Positions 1 through 12,612 of a stretch of 64,000 bases of DNA are shown in pieces. The notes below the pieces were generated by a model, which saw only the letters and a program-made list of their open reading frames with translations, was not told where the DNA came from and searched no databases. Location: positions 1-64,000 of the forward strand of contig JACATO010000196.1 in the NCBI GenBank assembly GCA_018389105.1, read 5' to 3'. The translations under genes were made by a program, and so were the position numbers. Origin of the DNA: Nautilus pompilius (lineage: Eukaryota > Mollusca > Cephalopoda > Nautilida > Nautilidae). How positions within the stretch are numbered: the first letter of the stretch is position 1; each line of letters starts with the position of its first letter.

Positions 1-521
1 TTCCGCTTCCCGCCTATCGATCCCGGAAAGCCGATCGATGGCGGCAGCTCCTCGGACGCGGGTCCGCTCTCCCCGCGCGCCCATGACGTAATCCCCGAAA
101 ACAAAGGGCGGTTTATTCATTGCGACAGACGATCAGATCGTCCCATTGTCTCACTGTAGCGAGGCGGGGAACGGGGCAACGACCTACATCTTCCTCCGTC
201 CATCCATCTTAAGTCGGTCGGTCCGGCTTCCTTCCCTCCCTCTCTCAATAACGACAACCGGTACACCCATATGTAACACACACACGCACACACACACACA
301 TGTGTCTGTGTTTTAAAACAGATCCAGTCTCATTATCCCCAAAAGTTCGTGAAACTTAGAATTTTCTGAAATTAGTTCAGCAGATCCTCTGCCCCGGTCG
401 TCTGCTTGACGTCCTGCCGTAAATGGGGAAGTTCGCTCACGACGACATCTTGCAACAAGCGATTTACTTACAGATGAAACCTTGGTGATAAGTGGCTTTT
501 CCCGCGTTTTGTTCACCTTAA
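1..521. other. GC-rich unique DNA, no gene seen
   Basis: The first 240 bases are GC- and CpG-rich, with a near-CRE ATGACGTAA around 84, and could be the edge of a CpG island. A short AC tract lies at about 279-300. No reading frame with splice sites or a recognisable protein is visible. Confidence 0.4.
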
Positions 522-679
522 TTAGGACACAAACAACACACACACACACACACAAACACACACAACACACACAAACACACACACACACACAAAACGCACA
601 CACACGCACAACACACAACAAACACAAAACGCACACACACGCACACACACACACAAACACACACAAACACACACACGGA

Positions 680-718
<39 letters not shown>

Positions 719-826
719 AACACACACACAAACACACACCACACACACCACACAAACACACACACGGACACATACACGGACACACAAAACACACACACAC
801 AAAAACGCACACACACGCACACAAAC

Positions 827-878
<52 letters not shown>

Positions 879-960
879 ACACGGACACACACACAAACAC
901 ACACACACACACACACACCACACACACACACACACACACAACACACACACACACACACAA
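522..960. repeat. Interrupted (AC)n microsatellite
   Basis: About 440 bases of AC dinucleotides on the plus strand, broken by single extra A bases (ACAAACAC) and by ACGC or ACGG variants. The interruptions recur, so the array looks like an old array that expanded in blocks of roughly 10-40 bases. The His/Thr frames on plus and Cys/Val frames on minus are consequences of the repeat. Confidence 0.95.
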
Positions 961-1228
961 AATAAATTCTTCTTTATTTAAAAAAAATTGCTCATCTTTG
1001 TATTCTTTGAGAGATTTCGTGGAAAAAATCGCAGTTTTTTCTCCTCCATAGATGAAGTTTTTCGAGCAGAGCCCAGCCGAGTGTAGTGTGCGATGGTTCA
1101 GTTCTGTCAAACGGAGAGGGGAAAATTATCAGCAGAGTATCTTCTGGCTCTGCAAGAGTAGAAACATTCGTGTGAGGTTAATTGCTCGTTTGTGAGACAT
1201 TGAGACGATAATGGTTTTGTTGTTTTTA

Positions 1229-1234
1229 GAGAGA

Positions 1235-1269
<35 letters not shown>

Positions 1270-1299
1270 GGATGGAGAGAGGGAGAGAGAGAGAGAGTA
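1229..1299. repeat. Short (GA)n microsatellite
   Basis: About 70 bases of GA repeat on the plus strand with one GATGAGGATG interruption. The flanks from 1300 to 1885 are A+T-rich unique DNA in which I see no gene. Confidence 0.9.
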
Positions 1300-1885
1300 A
1301 AGGTTCAGTTCTATAATAACTTTAAGAAGTAGAAAGGTGTTTGTCTCTGCATTCAAGTCATCTGGCTGTCTTGTTATATGTAAGCATGGCTGTCTGTTGT
1401 TGTACCATTTATGTTGGTTGAAAGAAATTTTGAAAAGTCACCGTTGTATATCTCCTGTTTGAGTAGAGAAAATTGTTTAAAGCGATCATCATCGGTCTGA
1501 AATCGGTGACAGGCTGATAGACCCCCAGATTGCGGTACTCGATAACTTTCTGGCAGAGATTTACCGAAGAATTTAAAAGAAACAAAGTGTTTTTTTAAGA
1601 TTCAATTCAAAAGAAAAACATGTGAAAGATGACTTCACGTTTAGCGTTTGTTGTGCATATTTACATATTTATGTGTTAATATATTTGTTGAATAATGTTC
1701 ATTTGACAAAGCAGAAAATTCATAGATTTCAAAATTATAAATAACCAAGTAACTTTTAAGCATTTATAACGAGAAGCAATATCGTAGTACCACAGAATTG
1801 TCCCTTGTCGTCCTTCTTTGTGTTCTTCCATGTAGAAAAGTAAAAAGGATCAGGCGATTTTATGCTACAGATAAGTCACTGATGC

Positions 1886-1974
1886 TACTATCTCTCTGTG
1901 TGTGTTGTGTGGGTGTGTGTGTGTGTGTGTCTCTGTGTGTGTACGTGTATGTGTCCGGATGACCGTGTGTGTGT

Positions 1975-2008
<34 letters not shown>

Positions 2009-2566
2009 GTGTGACCGTGTGTGTGTCCTGTCTGTGTGTGTGTGTGTGACTGTGTGTGTCCGTGTGTGTGTGGTGTGTGTGACTGTGTGTGTCCGTGTGT
2101 GTGTGTGTCTGTGTGTGTGTACGTGTATGTGTCCGGATGACCGTGTGTGTGTGTGTGTGTGTGTGTGGTGGTGTGTGTGTGTGTGACTGTTGTGTGATCG
2201 TGTATGTGTCCGGATGACCCGTGTGTGTGTTGTGTGTTGTTGTGTGTGTGTGGTGTGTGTGTGGTGTGTGTGTGGTGTGTGTGTGTGTGTGTGTGTGCGC
2301 GTGTGTGTGGGTCTGTGTGTGTCCGTGTGTGTGTGTTTGGTGTGTGTGATCGTGTGTGTGTCCGTGTGTGTGTGTATGTGTCCGGATGACCGTGTGGTGT
2401 CCGTGTGTGTGTGTATGTGTCCCGGATGACCGTGTGGGTGTGGTGTGTGTGTGTGGTGTGTGTGTGTGATCATGTGTGTGTCCGTGTGTGTGTGTGGTGT
2501 GTGTGTGTGTGTGTGTGGGTGTGTGGTGTGTTGTGTGTGTGCCCGTGTTTGTTTGTGTGTGTTTGG
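1886..2566. repeat. (GT)n array with nested TGTCCGGATGACCGTGTG units
   Basis: About 680 bases of GT-rich repeat on the plus strand. The non-GT motif TGTCCGGATGACCGTGTG or a close variant recurs near 1950, 2130, 2208, 2388 and 2420, and TGTGTCCGTGTG blocks recur between these. This is a minisatellite grown inside a microsatellite rather than a simple GT run. The long reading frames across it are repeat artefacts. Confidence 0.9.
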
Positions 2567-3142
2567 AGTGAAAATGTTTTCTTGGTTGGGTGAAAGATTT
2601 TTTAACAAAGTGTAAAAAAAATATCAAAGTAATATAAATACTGTATATGCAGAACTGCCGAGAAAACCAATTTTAAAAAATAAATTAGTACCAATGATTC
2701 TGCTCCTTCCCTGACCGGCTTCACGGTTTGCCGAGCGCCAATGCTATTGATTCTGCAACTAAATACAGCCCCGTGCCACCCATCGATGTTTTGTTGAGTG
2801 ACGTCATCAGATCGTCTCGACGCTGTCAAGGACGCTATGCTACCGTTAAAACAAACGACATATTTATTAGACTTCAAGGATCTGAACTAACTAAGCAGTA
2901 GATTATGTGTATAATGGTCAAAAAGAGGCTGGGAGCCATATACAGGCTTAGTTACATTCTTGAAACGAATTTAATTTCTATATTTTAGTTTCCATACTTT
3001 CTGAACAAAGAAGCAAAACAAAGATGCGACGCTGTTGGAAAGTAAGCCAGGGTGTTGGTGCTTTTCTGAGATTTAATTATAATTTTTGTAGATTTATCAA
3101 TGCAGTCGTTCGTTTCTTTGAAAAGGTATCACAAAGAGCGAG
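2567..3142. other. Unique DNA, no gene seen
   Basis: Mixed-composition sequence with an isolated CRE palindrome TGACGTCA at 2799-2806. I find no supported exon. Confidence 0.4.
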
Positions 3143-3402
3143 CAAGAGAGAGAGAGAGAGAGAGAGAGAGATGAAGTCAGTAAGAGAGAGATGAAGAGAG
3201 AGAGAGAGAGAGAGAGAAGAGAGAGAGAGATGGAGAGAGAGAGAGGATGAAGAAGAGAGAGAGAGAAAGAGAGAGAAGGAAAGAGAGAGAGAGAATGAAG
3301 GGAAGTCAGTAAGAGAGAGAGAGATGATTTGAAGAGAGAGAGAGGAGAGATGGAGGAGAGAGAGAGAGAGCGAGAGAGATAGAGATAGATGAAGAGATAA
3401 AG
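3143..3402. repeat. GA-rich microsatellite with ATGAAGTCAGTAAGAG motif
   Basis: GA repeats on the plus strand interrupted by GATGAAG and by ATGAAGTCAGTAAGAGAG near 3170. The same interruption appears near 32093 inside another GA array, so the two arrays share ancestry or a common expansion unit. Confidence 0.9.
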
Positions 3403-4268
3403 GTTTCCAGCTACTACTGCGATTAATCAATTGAAATCATCCGTTTCTGCTGACTAATAATAAATCAAATTAAAAAACGCAAAAGTTAAAGACATAATTA
3501 AAAATGGAAGTTGGCAATGCCGTCTGCAGATGAAAACACAGACCTATTCATTCAAGATAGAAAATTAAAGCAATTTCTTTTAATATCTATCAGAACACGT
3601 CTGAAGAAGAAGTGACATTGTCCAAGTTTATATAGATCCCGGCTCTGTGTGATGCTATAATTCTGGCTGTGTAGCATCTGAGACAAAAATGTAACACAGC
3701 GGACGGATAATGAGCGCAGACAAACACTCCATGGCAAAGAACCAAGTCCCAGCAGCAGCTCTCACCACGCACTACTTTCCACGTGTCAGTTTTGTCAAAA
3801 CTAATTTCATTTCAACTTAGGTTTTCCTTTATTTAAAATTAAATTTCAAATTATGCAACCGTGAAAAAGAAGAAAGAAAAAGAGTCGAGTTTGTTTTTTT
3901 TTTAATAATTGTAAAAACGAATGTTTGTGGTTTAGTGAAATCGGCCGGAATTAAGTTGGAAATAAACTTATTGTTAAATCTTTTAAAAAATAAATTATCA
4001 ACCTTTTCTTTATGAAGATTAATAAATGACCAGAGTAATAAAATAGCTCGGTGTGACTGAGCCTATTACCTTACGTCACAGCACCCTGCTACAATTATCT
4101 GGGTCCCCGTCGTTATTACAATGCGTTAGAAAGCGGGCGGAGGGACGTGAAGACAGTGACAGACCTACTGTCTGTGGCACGGAGAGTGAACCATACGGCA
4201 ATGACTTCGACGAGGTTTAGTATCGCGAATCTTGTCCGGGGTCCCCCCCCCCTCTCCCTCCGGGCATG
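3403..4268. other. A+T-rich unique DNA, no gene seen
   Basis: A+T-rich, with short homopolymers and a C-run near 4244-4253. No exon or repeat family is recognised. Confidence 0.35.
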
Positions 4269-4348
<80 letters not shown>

Positions 4349-4357
4349 AGAGAGAGC

Positions 4358-4389
<32 letters not shown>

Positions 4390-4514
4390 GAGAGACGTCA
4401 GTACAGGAGAGAGATGGAGAGAGAGAGAGAGAGAAGAGAGAGAGTGATGATGAATGATTGAGAGGAGAGCGAGAGATGGCGAGAGAGAGATGATGATGAT
4501 GATGAGTGAGAGAG

Positions 4515-4569
<55 letters not shown>

Positions 4570-4692
4570 ATGATGATGAGAGAGAGAGGAGATGAGAGAG
4601 CGAGACTGATGCTGATGATGAGAGCAGAGAGAAGAGAGCGAGAGAGCGAGCGAGAGAGAGAGAGATAGCGAGAAGCGAGAGCGCGAGCGAGA
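4269..4692. repeat. (GA)n array decaying at its 3' side
   Basis: Starts as a nearly perfect GA run of about 75 bases, then gains GATGATGATG interruptions, and finally degenerates into GCGAGAGCGAGCGAG before unique DNA at about 4693. The decay is on the 3' side of the purine strand, as in the larger arrays at 17.8 and 53.4 kb. Confidence 0.92.
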
Positions 4693-7207
4693 CTGCCGCC
4701 GCATCCGCAAAACTTGGCGGCGACTTCCTGTCACCGAACCGTTCTATCTATTCTAGTTGGACAAAAGGGTTTGTTTCTGGAGTCGGGCGCCCCCCCTTCG
4801 TAGCCAAGATGATCGAATCGATGCCTGACCAATTTCTGTTTTGCGGCGATACACGCGTCCTTTTGGTGGCGCCACTGCCGAAGACGTCTTCATGGTCGTC
4901 CCTGCCGCAGTGGAACAACGTTCGTCTCGGTAAACAGCGAGAACTCGTCGAGAAATGTCGAGATTTTTTGGTCCCCGCTCCCGACTCCACCCTGGCCCCT
5001 GTAGCTTATACTTTTGCCAGTTACGTTCTCAGCATTCAAGACTACGGTAAAAAACTAACAAATAAAAACGTTTAATAAATACGAAATAATATAATGTAGC
5101 CATTAAAAATCGACTACGATGGAATACAGAGAAAACTGTTCGTTATCATAAGCGACGAATTCTTCGCAAGAGTAAGAAAATCCTCCATGAGGAGCCTGCC
5201 TTCGTTAATCCCATTAATGCTTAAGCTGCTGCTCCAAGTTCATTAAGTTCTTTCGGTGTCTTTGAACAAAATGGTAAACAGGTGCCCTCAATTTTGACTC
5301 TTATCCACAAGAATAGAGATCGAACCTTGGACCGCCGCGCCCTCTGACGGCGTGTCTCCCATAAGGTCCCCCCCACCACGACTACAGGGTGCTGGTACAC
5401 TTCGTGTTCGGCTTCCATTTCACTCTTCGCTGGCATTCGTGGAATCTCCGACCAGCCTCCGTGGCCGCCACCTGTCGTCGATTTAGGAAGTCATTGACCA
5501 ATAAGCGGATGAAGCGGAACAACTCGTGCTAACCTTTTTTTTTGTTGTTGTTTTAGTGTTTTTTTAAGAGCGGTTAACCAACTTCCCAATACGGTTTTAG
5601 TGGCAATGCCAGTTAACGTATACTTGATATCAATCGTCGGGGTCACCATGCCCCCCGCCCGCTGCCCGTGTAAAGGGTGGATCGCCATATCAGCCGTCAT
5701 TGTTTCCCCGCCACGCCCGCCCCGGCTAGCCGACGTATCGGGAGGATCAGCCGGATAAGTCGTAAATAATCAATACCGAATCTGTCTCTATCTCCCCCGG
5801 ACGGGATCGATTCGGCTCTTCGAGTACGCAGTCAATGATCTGTCTACTGCGCCCACTCCATCCGGCCGGAAAAATGTCTGCTGGGACGGGTCGTCTCTCT
5901 CGAGCACCGTCCCGGAAACAATCAACCTTAAAGGTAGCCACCCGACGGGCGACCTAATCGTTTGAAAGAAAGTCAATGCTTTTCTAATACAGACAGCTCT
6001 TCAATTCCAAGTTAGTTGTAAATGTGAATAATTATTTTCATATCAAATTTTCTGGATGGAATTGCATACTGGGTGAAAGTAATGACATCTAGCTGATCCT
6101 TAATGACGGGCATAGAGAACATGGATGACCATAAGCGCGAACCTGGTAGTTGAGGTTCGCGTACGGCGAAAAAGAAAGTAGAAATGGTCTCTTGTGACAT
6201 CAGTTACGGTAGCTTCCTCGTCTCATCCAGAACTGTATTCGCTGCACACAGAACAGACATATTAAGACATTTGAGAACGGAGGCGTATAGACGGCGCAAC
6301 AAAGACGTCTATTGTTCGAGGAATCAGCGACGAAGACAAAAGCCCAGCCTGTTGTTGGGCGGGTCCGCGTGAAAATCGTCCGTGATTCTCTGCAGTCCCC
6401 CACCTCGTCTGAGGATGATTAATTACGGACGGGGTATGGTTAAGTCAGTGCTACCCGGAAGAAAACAGATCGAGTATACTGATGAAGCTTTCCATATCAC
6501 CAGAGCGGCCTGCTGTTTAATGGCAAACATCCCGCAGATAGACAGATCTGTTCGGGGCACCCGGAGCCAAAGGAAAGATAACAAACCATTTTACGTTGCT
6601 GTAATGGGAGCCCGAAGCCATGGCGGCTTATACGATGCTTCTCAATAGGTTTTACACTGGTATCCTACATTTCTCCAATGTGACAGAGTTACACCTGCTA
6701 GGAAGTGTGAGTGCCAGCTCATCTTACAGTAATCGTTACAGGTACACACCACAAGTACCACCAGATTTCTATATGAAACGTTCTTGCAGAACTGCCGTAT
6801 AATCTGACGACATGAGCGACATAGTACTGATATTGAGGGAAAGGATGGCATTTGACGTCGTAAACTATCAGTCATAAAAATACATTATCGTGCCACAAGA
6901 GACGACAACCAGAAACGGCAGTTTCCTTGAATGTAACCATGCCCTTCTTGTCACTAAGCTGCCATCCGACCGTTGACAGCGAGTCATCGTCGGTGATCAC
7001 TCGCGAGCCAGTACGATCGTCTACCAAGTCGATTCTGGCTTCGGTGGACAATTGAACGACCGATGAGTCCAATTTTGGATCCGCAACTTCGACCGCCCAG
7101 GTGTTTCCCGGAGGGAGGCGAGCCCTTTAGAGCCGTGTTCTTTCACACTCTTTCCTGAGGATCCCTTTTCGGTCCTCCCCTCGCCGCTGTGCCTGTTCGA
7201 AGTGCAC
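4693..7207. other. Unique intergenic or intronic DNA, no gene seen
   Basis: About 2.5 kb of mixed-composition DNA. Reading frames here are short (under 90 codons), overlap on both strands and lack splice sites or recognisable motifs. A tRNA-like B-box (GGTTCGATCTC on minus, near 5307-5317) hints at a very decayed SINE. The 12-mer CGCCACCTGTCG lies at 5466-5477. Confidence 0.35.
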
Positions 7208-7640
7208 CTACCAGTTAAACAAACAGGGGCTTCCCCCCAGCAGGGCCAGTCCTGAGTGAGGGTCTCCGAGTTGTTGACGTCGATGTTGGATTTCTTGAGG
7301 TCCGAGATCCTTCACCGAGCCGGCCGAAGAGACTCGCTTTGGAAGCCGAAAATCTGGCATCCTCGTCACGTGGCCGCTCCATCGCAGCTGGTTTCGGTTT
7401 ACGAAAGCTTCGATGCTCGTCACGTGGTCTTCTTCCAGACCGTTGGTGTTGGTGAGACTGTCCTCCCATCTGATGCGCAGTGTCTGTCGGAAACATCGTT
7501 GGTGGTACCTCTCCAAGGCTTTCAGGTGGCGCTGTACGGGGGTCCAGGTTTCCGAACCATACAGGAGCCCTGTCGCCTGGAGACCCCACATCTGCTGCAG
7601 CCTTCTTTCGCCTTCGCAACCGTTGACATTCTACAGTGAT
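7208..7640 (-). pseudogene. RTE-type LINE reverse transcriptase, C-terminal fragment
   Basis: A 127-codon minus-strand frame (7208-7591) contains LLYGSETWT near residue 9, an ALERYHQRC segment, TSIEA and QLRWSGHVTRM. This order is typical of the region after the polymerase core in RTE-like non-LTR retrotransposons. About 30 codons from its end the homology moves to the overlapping frame at 7215-7619, so there is a frameshift just after the RLPK motif. The catalytic palm and the endonuclease are absent. It is a dead 5'-truncated copy, as LINE insertions usually are. The family level is confident; the exact clade is not. Confidence 0.8.
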
Positions 7641-10624
7641 GTCTTCCTGAGGACTTCAGTTCGGATTGATATTAGTCTGGTTTCTACCTCCTCGACTGTT
7701 CCGCCAATGGGTGATCCTGCCAGGAGTTCGAGGACTCCCGACGGCATCGCTCTCGGGATCTAAGGGACACGCAGGCCCTTCCACCGCGGCAAGGTGATGC
7801 AAATCTTCGGAAGGGCGACGAAAAGAACCAACCATTACGCCCTCCCTCCCCCCTCCCCTCCAGCCATGTTTTCGGACTGCGCGTGGTAGCCAAGGTTTAT
7901 TCAGTCGCCTAAATTCCGTTCCGGGCACCAACCATGTTTTTGATCCTTCAAAGGTTTCTCCGGTCAGTTACCCGCCATTTATGAGCTTTTGTGTAGAGTC
8001 GTCGTCGAGCCATAATCGTAGAAGGTGGCACCTTTAGTCTGTCTCGCGTCGTCCACGAATCGATTCTCTCAGCGCCAAGCCCACGCCGCGCATGCGTACT
8101 TAAAGTGTACCAGACGCACGTAGCTTATCCGAGAGATAAGTACTATCGGTTAAAGCTCAGTAGTAGAAGTCATTGCTGAAACTTCTAACTTTTGGTTAGT
8201 ACGTCTATAGAGGCAAACTTGGCGGGGTTCGACTTATCGAGGTGTATACTTTACGTGAATACGTAAACAAATTTTCTTCTCGTCTGAACGCCATCTGTGT
8301 GTCTGGCAACTCCGAAGGCGGTGTTTCGGAAACCGGAAGCTGCATAAATCAGGCCCGGAACATACCTGACGTACTACTTTCCGAATCGGCATCTGGGCTG
8401 GTTTACTGCTTCTTTGCCCTGAAGGAAACTATCGCGTGTAAAGCGCAATTTTCAAAGGAGTTCCTGCTTCCCCTTTACATTCCTCCAGAGAAATCATTTA
8501 GCTGCCTGTGTTTCGCGATGTGTAGCTCAGACTCTCTCCCCCCCCCAACACACTTCGATTTCGTACTTTGACCGATCTTCGTCGCCTTGAGGACAAATTT
8601 AGCCATTTTTTTCCCCCCTCGTGAACCTCGAATTCCTCTGCTGTCTCTCTCCTTGGCCTTTGTCTGCGGACGGTAAGGAATCTGAAGCGGAACTCTCCAA
8701 AATTCAATGGCTATTAAAGCTGAAAATACCGATAAAACACGGGCACCGGTCTAATTCTCGGTCTCTCTTCCCCCCCCCCGCCCGCCCTTTATCTTTCCCT
8801 GGGTTTTTATTTGTAAATGTTACTGCAGCTGCACCATCCAGGATCCGCGTCGTCATCAGCTCTGATGGCTTCTGCAGCAGCCAAATTTACACGGGAGTTC
8901 CACCGAGCAGCCATAACGCGGATTTTTAATTACTGAGACCTAAACATGCATATCAGTTAAAACGACTTAAAAGGAAAAAAAAAAAAAAAAAATGTTTCCA
9001 TAAAAAATTCAACGGTAATGGCTCAGAGTATTTCTGACAAACCCACCCCCCCCAAAACGCGCGATCTTCCTTGGAGAAAAGGAAAACTTTTAAAGACAAA
9101 AAAAAATCTGATGAAGGTAGTAAGTCATTTCGAGAAATTCCCATCGTCAATCTGGGAGCACCTGTTATTCTCCATCGCCACCACGGACTAATTTACTAAC
9201 TTCTGTATCGCCATTATCTTTCTGTTCTCAGATTTGAAATTGTAATACTGCATGAAGGTGGGGATCAGAAGGTATGAATCCATTATGCAAAAATAGTATA
9301 GGGTTAATCTAGGAAACTTTCCATTCGTCGATACACTTCCACTTATGTAATGAAATAGAATCTTTCTTGTAATGAAGAAAATGCATAATAAATAAATGCT
9401 TCTAAAGACTGCGTTAGCGAGGGCTTTTATAATTGTTTAGAGAGATCCGAGAAAACAGTAGTACCCCGGAGAAGCGCGCAAACGAGAGGGTCACGGGACG
9501 GCAAAGAAAACGACAACAGGCAAACAGGGATCAGATGGTGCTCCATGGTGCTTTCTCTACGCTCCACTAATATAAGTGACTATGGCGCCTTGCATAAAAT
9601 TATTTTGCCATCCGCTAGAGGGCACAAACATCCAATAACAACCGAGTAGGGGGTCATACTGTTGCTCCGCCATTGGCTGCGTTTGTGGAAAACTGACTTT
9701 TGTTACTAAACGTAAAAGTAAATTCAGTGTTTCGTAAAGTAGGGAGCTAAATTTCTTTAGTAAACTCTAACTCTTCTTGGCTACAAACACTGAGCCTGAA
9801 AAATAAATATTTATTAAAATTATCTATTCTAACCACAAATGTCGGTTCTTTTCAACTAACATACACGGACATTTTTTCGAAAGCTTTGCGAATACTTCCA
9901 ATTAACATCGAATACCATATTTAATAAATAACTGAGTTTTTATTAAAGTATTTTCTAAACTATTGCACACATTATATAGAGACAGGACGCCATTAATGCT
10001 GCAGACCTAACATCTCTCAGTTTTCGGCCTCGAAGTGACATTCTCTTGAGTAAACTCTGTTTTTGTCCCGATCTGGCCCCTCCTTGTAGCTTCAGATCTT
10101 TTTAAAGTCCCGCGGAATTGCATGAGTGTTACTCAACTCCGTCCACTCCAGCAGTGGTGATGGAAGTACTTGTAAATCGCGAAATGTTTGAAATAAAACC
10201 GTCCACTAGTTAAATACAAGTTATTACGGTTAACTGTTAGGTTATTTGTAAAAAAACTAACTGTTTGGTTTACCCACAATGCGCAAATACGGGAAAAGGA
10301 GAAAAGAAAGGGAGATCACTAAAGCATATCGGTGTTTGCACTACAGTCTTGCTCTTTTGTGGAGAAGAGCAGATTGTTTTGATAAAGGTTGCATGTCTGG
10401 CTTCCCATCCATTACTGTCCATTATTTCATTTTCTTGGCGAACCCTGTCCTGACTTCCGAGGTTTAAGTATATCTCACAACAGGGAACCACAAGGGAAAG
10501 GTGCTGTCGGAGCAGAGAGGGTGACCAGGCCAGTTAGTTAGCTACCTTGGCGCGGTTAGGACCCTTTAAATGGTGGTCAAAGAGCGAGCCGATCAGGAGT
10601 TACTCGCGGAATCCGCTTTATATG
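7641..10624. other. Unique DNA, no gene seen
   Basis: The first 350 bases could be more of the LINE, but I could not recognise it. The rest is A+T-rich from about 8.9 kb, with poly-A near 8975 and poly-C runs near 8531, 8769 and 9045. No credible exon. A CTCF-like core lies at 8289-8296 and a CTAGAGGGCAC motif near 9612. Confidence 0.35.
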
Positions 10625-10840
10625 TTGTACCGGAAGATCCTTCTAGAGCTATTCTTTTTCCAGATGTGGGAGGAAACCCATTCAGCCATCTGGCGAAGAA
10701 AAGAGTGAGAGAGAGAAAAAAAAAAAAACAACTGTGCGAACTGGGATTCGAACTCCGGTTCCAAGCCACCCTACACTTCATCAGTTATAGATAGTTTAGT
10801 GCCGAGATACTTACAAGCATACCGCGCTACACCGACAATA
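10625..10840 (-). mobile_element. tRNA-derived SINE, family B, copy 1
   Basis: Read on minus, a tRNA-like head begins near 10837 with an A-box-like TAGCGCGGTATG and a B-box GAGTTCGAATCCC (10743-10755). It is followed by a T-rich tail and a body with GCCAGATGGCTG and TTTCCTCCCACATCTGG. The same body order is found near 40.5 kb (CACCAGCCGGCTG, TTTCCTCC) and 56.75 kb (TTCCCACATCTGAAG), so this is a repeated family and not a tRNA gene. The T-stem does not pair properly. Ends are approximate. Confidence 0.6.
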
Positions 10841-11535
10841 TGGACTTCAGGATGGACTTTCACGTTATCAAGACTGCAAATCAAAATGGGTTACCAAGGA
10901 AACCAAAGCGGAAAAGCAAATTCAGACCTTTGATAACAATGAGAACATCAGTACCTGATAATGGGAGGGCTATTATGAAAATACTGATGCGTCCCTTCCT
11001 AGGGAAACTCTTTGTCTTAAATTGTCTATAATATCTAATCGTTGTCCTTAATTTAGTGATATCACCAATTTCTTCTCTTTACTGATATTAAAAAAAAGAA
11101 GTTATCAATCAAACATTATTTTTTTCTTATTAGAAAAAAAAAAAAACCTTGGATTTTTCATCTCAGTGAGGCAAAGATGTACTGAAGTGTGTACCAGACA
11201 TCGACCCTCTATTCCGTTCCCTGAGCACTTATATATATCAAGCACATCTGCATAATGATGACTTTATTGCTGCAACCAATACACCAACGGGGCCTGAGTA
11301 ATGGCGTACCATGCTTTGTCTACTTCATTTGGATAATCACGCCACATGATTTATCACCATCAACGGATGCCACTCACGGTTCAGTTGCTGACGTCAGTGC
11401 CCCTTTCCTTCTGCACACACGTGTATTTACAAACCACACTCTCGTAGACGTCTCATCATCCGAGGAAAGCCGAGCTGCGGGGAACAGGGCTGCTGGGTGG
11501 GGAGCCAAACGCCTACGGTAGAGGAGGACCTACCT
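10841..11535. other. Unique DNA, no gene seen
   Basis: Mixed sequence with an isolated TGACGTCA at 11389-11396 and no recognised gene. Confidence 0.35.
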
Positions 11536-11640
11536 GCCGGGAGATACCGCTCAACAGAGCCCCTCTCGTCCCGACCGGGATTCGAACCCGGATCTCCAAC
11601 TGCACCAGTTCCCGTTCTCGGCGCCCGGTCCATCCAAACC
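11536..11640 (-). mobile_element. tRNA-like SINE head, family C
   Basis: On minus, a perfect 5-bp T-arm (CCGGG-TTCGAAT-CCCGG) forms a strong Pol III B-box at about 11573-11590. It is followed by a GTCGGGACGAGAGG tail that does not pair with any upstream acceptor strand. No cloverleaf forms, so a tRNA-derived SINE or tRNA pseudogene is more likely than a functional tRNA. Confidence 0.5.
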
Positions 11641-11699
11641 CTGAAAATTTACCTGTAATTGTTGGAAACAACTATGGAAAGTGGGTATAAAATGTAGAT

Positions 11700-12110
11700 G
11701 ACGCGTGATGGAATAGTAGCTCATGCGTGAAAACGAATCGGTCCGTAGTACAGTCACGTGGTGATGTAGTAGATTGCGACTGGTCGTCATGCAAGCAACC
11801 AGAGGGTGGCGCACCTGCTGGAGAACTACGGAAGTACAGTATATAGGCAGTGGTTGTCATCGCACTGTGGTGAATACCATGGCTCCTGGGAAGGAAATAT
11901 CACAAGACAAAGAAATTAAAGATTTAGCTGGCGGAAGCTACTCCACACGGCGGATTTCACCCCCTCCCCGCTCGACGACTTCTTGCTTTAGAAGAAGCTG
12001 AATGCAAGACTTTGAAGGCGGACCAGAGAGTCAGCGTACAGCAGCTATAGTGAAGCGTGTTGGTAAATCGACGTTGGTTTGGGACTGCAACATAATCAGC
12101 CGAGGGTGCC
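11700..12110 (+). pseudogene. Tc1/mariner relic: 5' end and start of transposase
   Basis: Bases about 11745-11810 match the reverse complement of 23505-23560, the 5' flank of the Tc1 pseudogene at 22.5-23.5 kb; both contain CAGTCACGTG, then TGCGAYTGGTYGTCATGC. A frame starting at the ATG at 11879 reads MAPGKEISQDKEIKD, like the start of many Tc1 transposases, but breaks within about 40 codons. A short KRVGKSTLVW segment near 12055 could be a helix-turn-helix remnant. No DDE region follows. The 5' match is the stronger evidence; the protein assignment is weaker. Confidence 0.5.
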
Positions 12111-12560
12111 AGGGATTTGTATAAAGTCAAAGATCTGCTGACTACAACCTCCCGGTATTTGCGGAATCCTCATAGATCTCACTGCTAAAAAAACCCCACA
12201 CCGTTTGATTCTATATCAGTGGCCAGCTAATGCATCATAACTCGCATTAGTAGCATTTCATTTAGGTTCGCTTCTCTTAATTGTCATTAACATGAGAGGG
12301 GATAAAGCTGAATGCATACCTTCTAATTGCATATATATATATATATATTTATTTAATCTCCATGGAAATATCTCGCTTCGTCCCAAGAGGCGCCGCGAGG
12401 GGAGAGGGATTCTTCGCCGTGGAGTTCTGGAACGTTTCTGTTCTCGTTCCTTTCCCCCGCCCGAAGCCTGCTATGGCGGCCCGCTGTCGAGAAGCGAGCA
12501 GCGGAGGGTCGGGTCGGTCCGGCCCCACGCTAGGAGAGATGTCGATATCGGTGTTGTCTG
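12111..12560. other. Unique DNA with an (AT)n tract
   Basis: Contains a short AT run near 12332-12348. The rest is GC-rich, without a recognised gene. Confidence 0.4.
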
Positions 12561-12563
12561 GAG

Positions 12564-12611
<48 letters not shown>

Positions 12612-12612
12612 A
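12564..12612. repeat. (AC)n microsatellite
   Basis: About 24 near-perfect AC repeats on the plus strand. Confidence 0.95.

Noticed and set aside
313..1110. 265-codon Cys/Val-rich minus-strand frame and 189-codon His/Thr plus-strand frame
   Set aside because: Both are direct translations of the AC microsatellite.
1860..2627. 255-codon His/Thr-rich frame
   Set aside because: Translation of the GT array; open in several frames at once.
10740..10840. Functional tRNA gene on minus
   Set aside because: A and B boxes are too far apart, the T-stem is mismatched, and the body matches two other dispersed elements.
11573..11640. Functional tRNA gene
   Set aside because: Good T-arm and B-box but no matching acceptor, D or anticodon stems. 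More likely a SINE or tRNA pseudogene.
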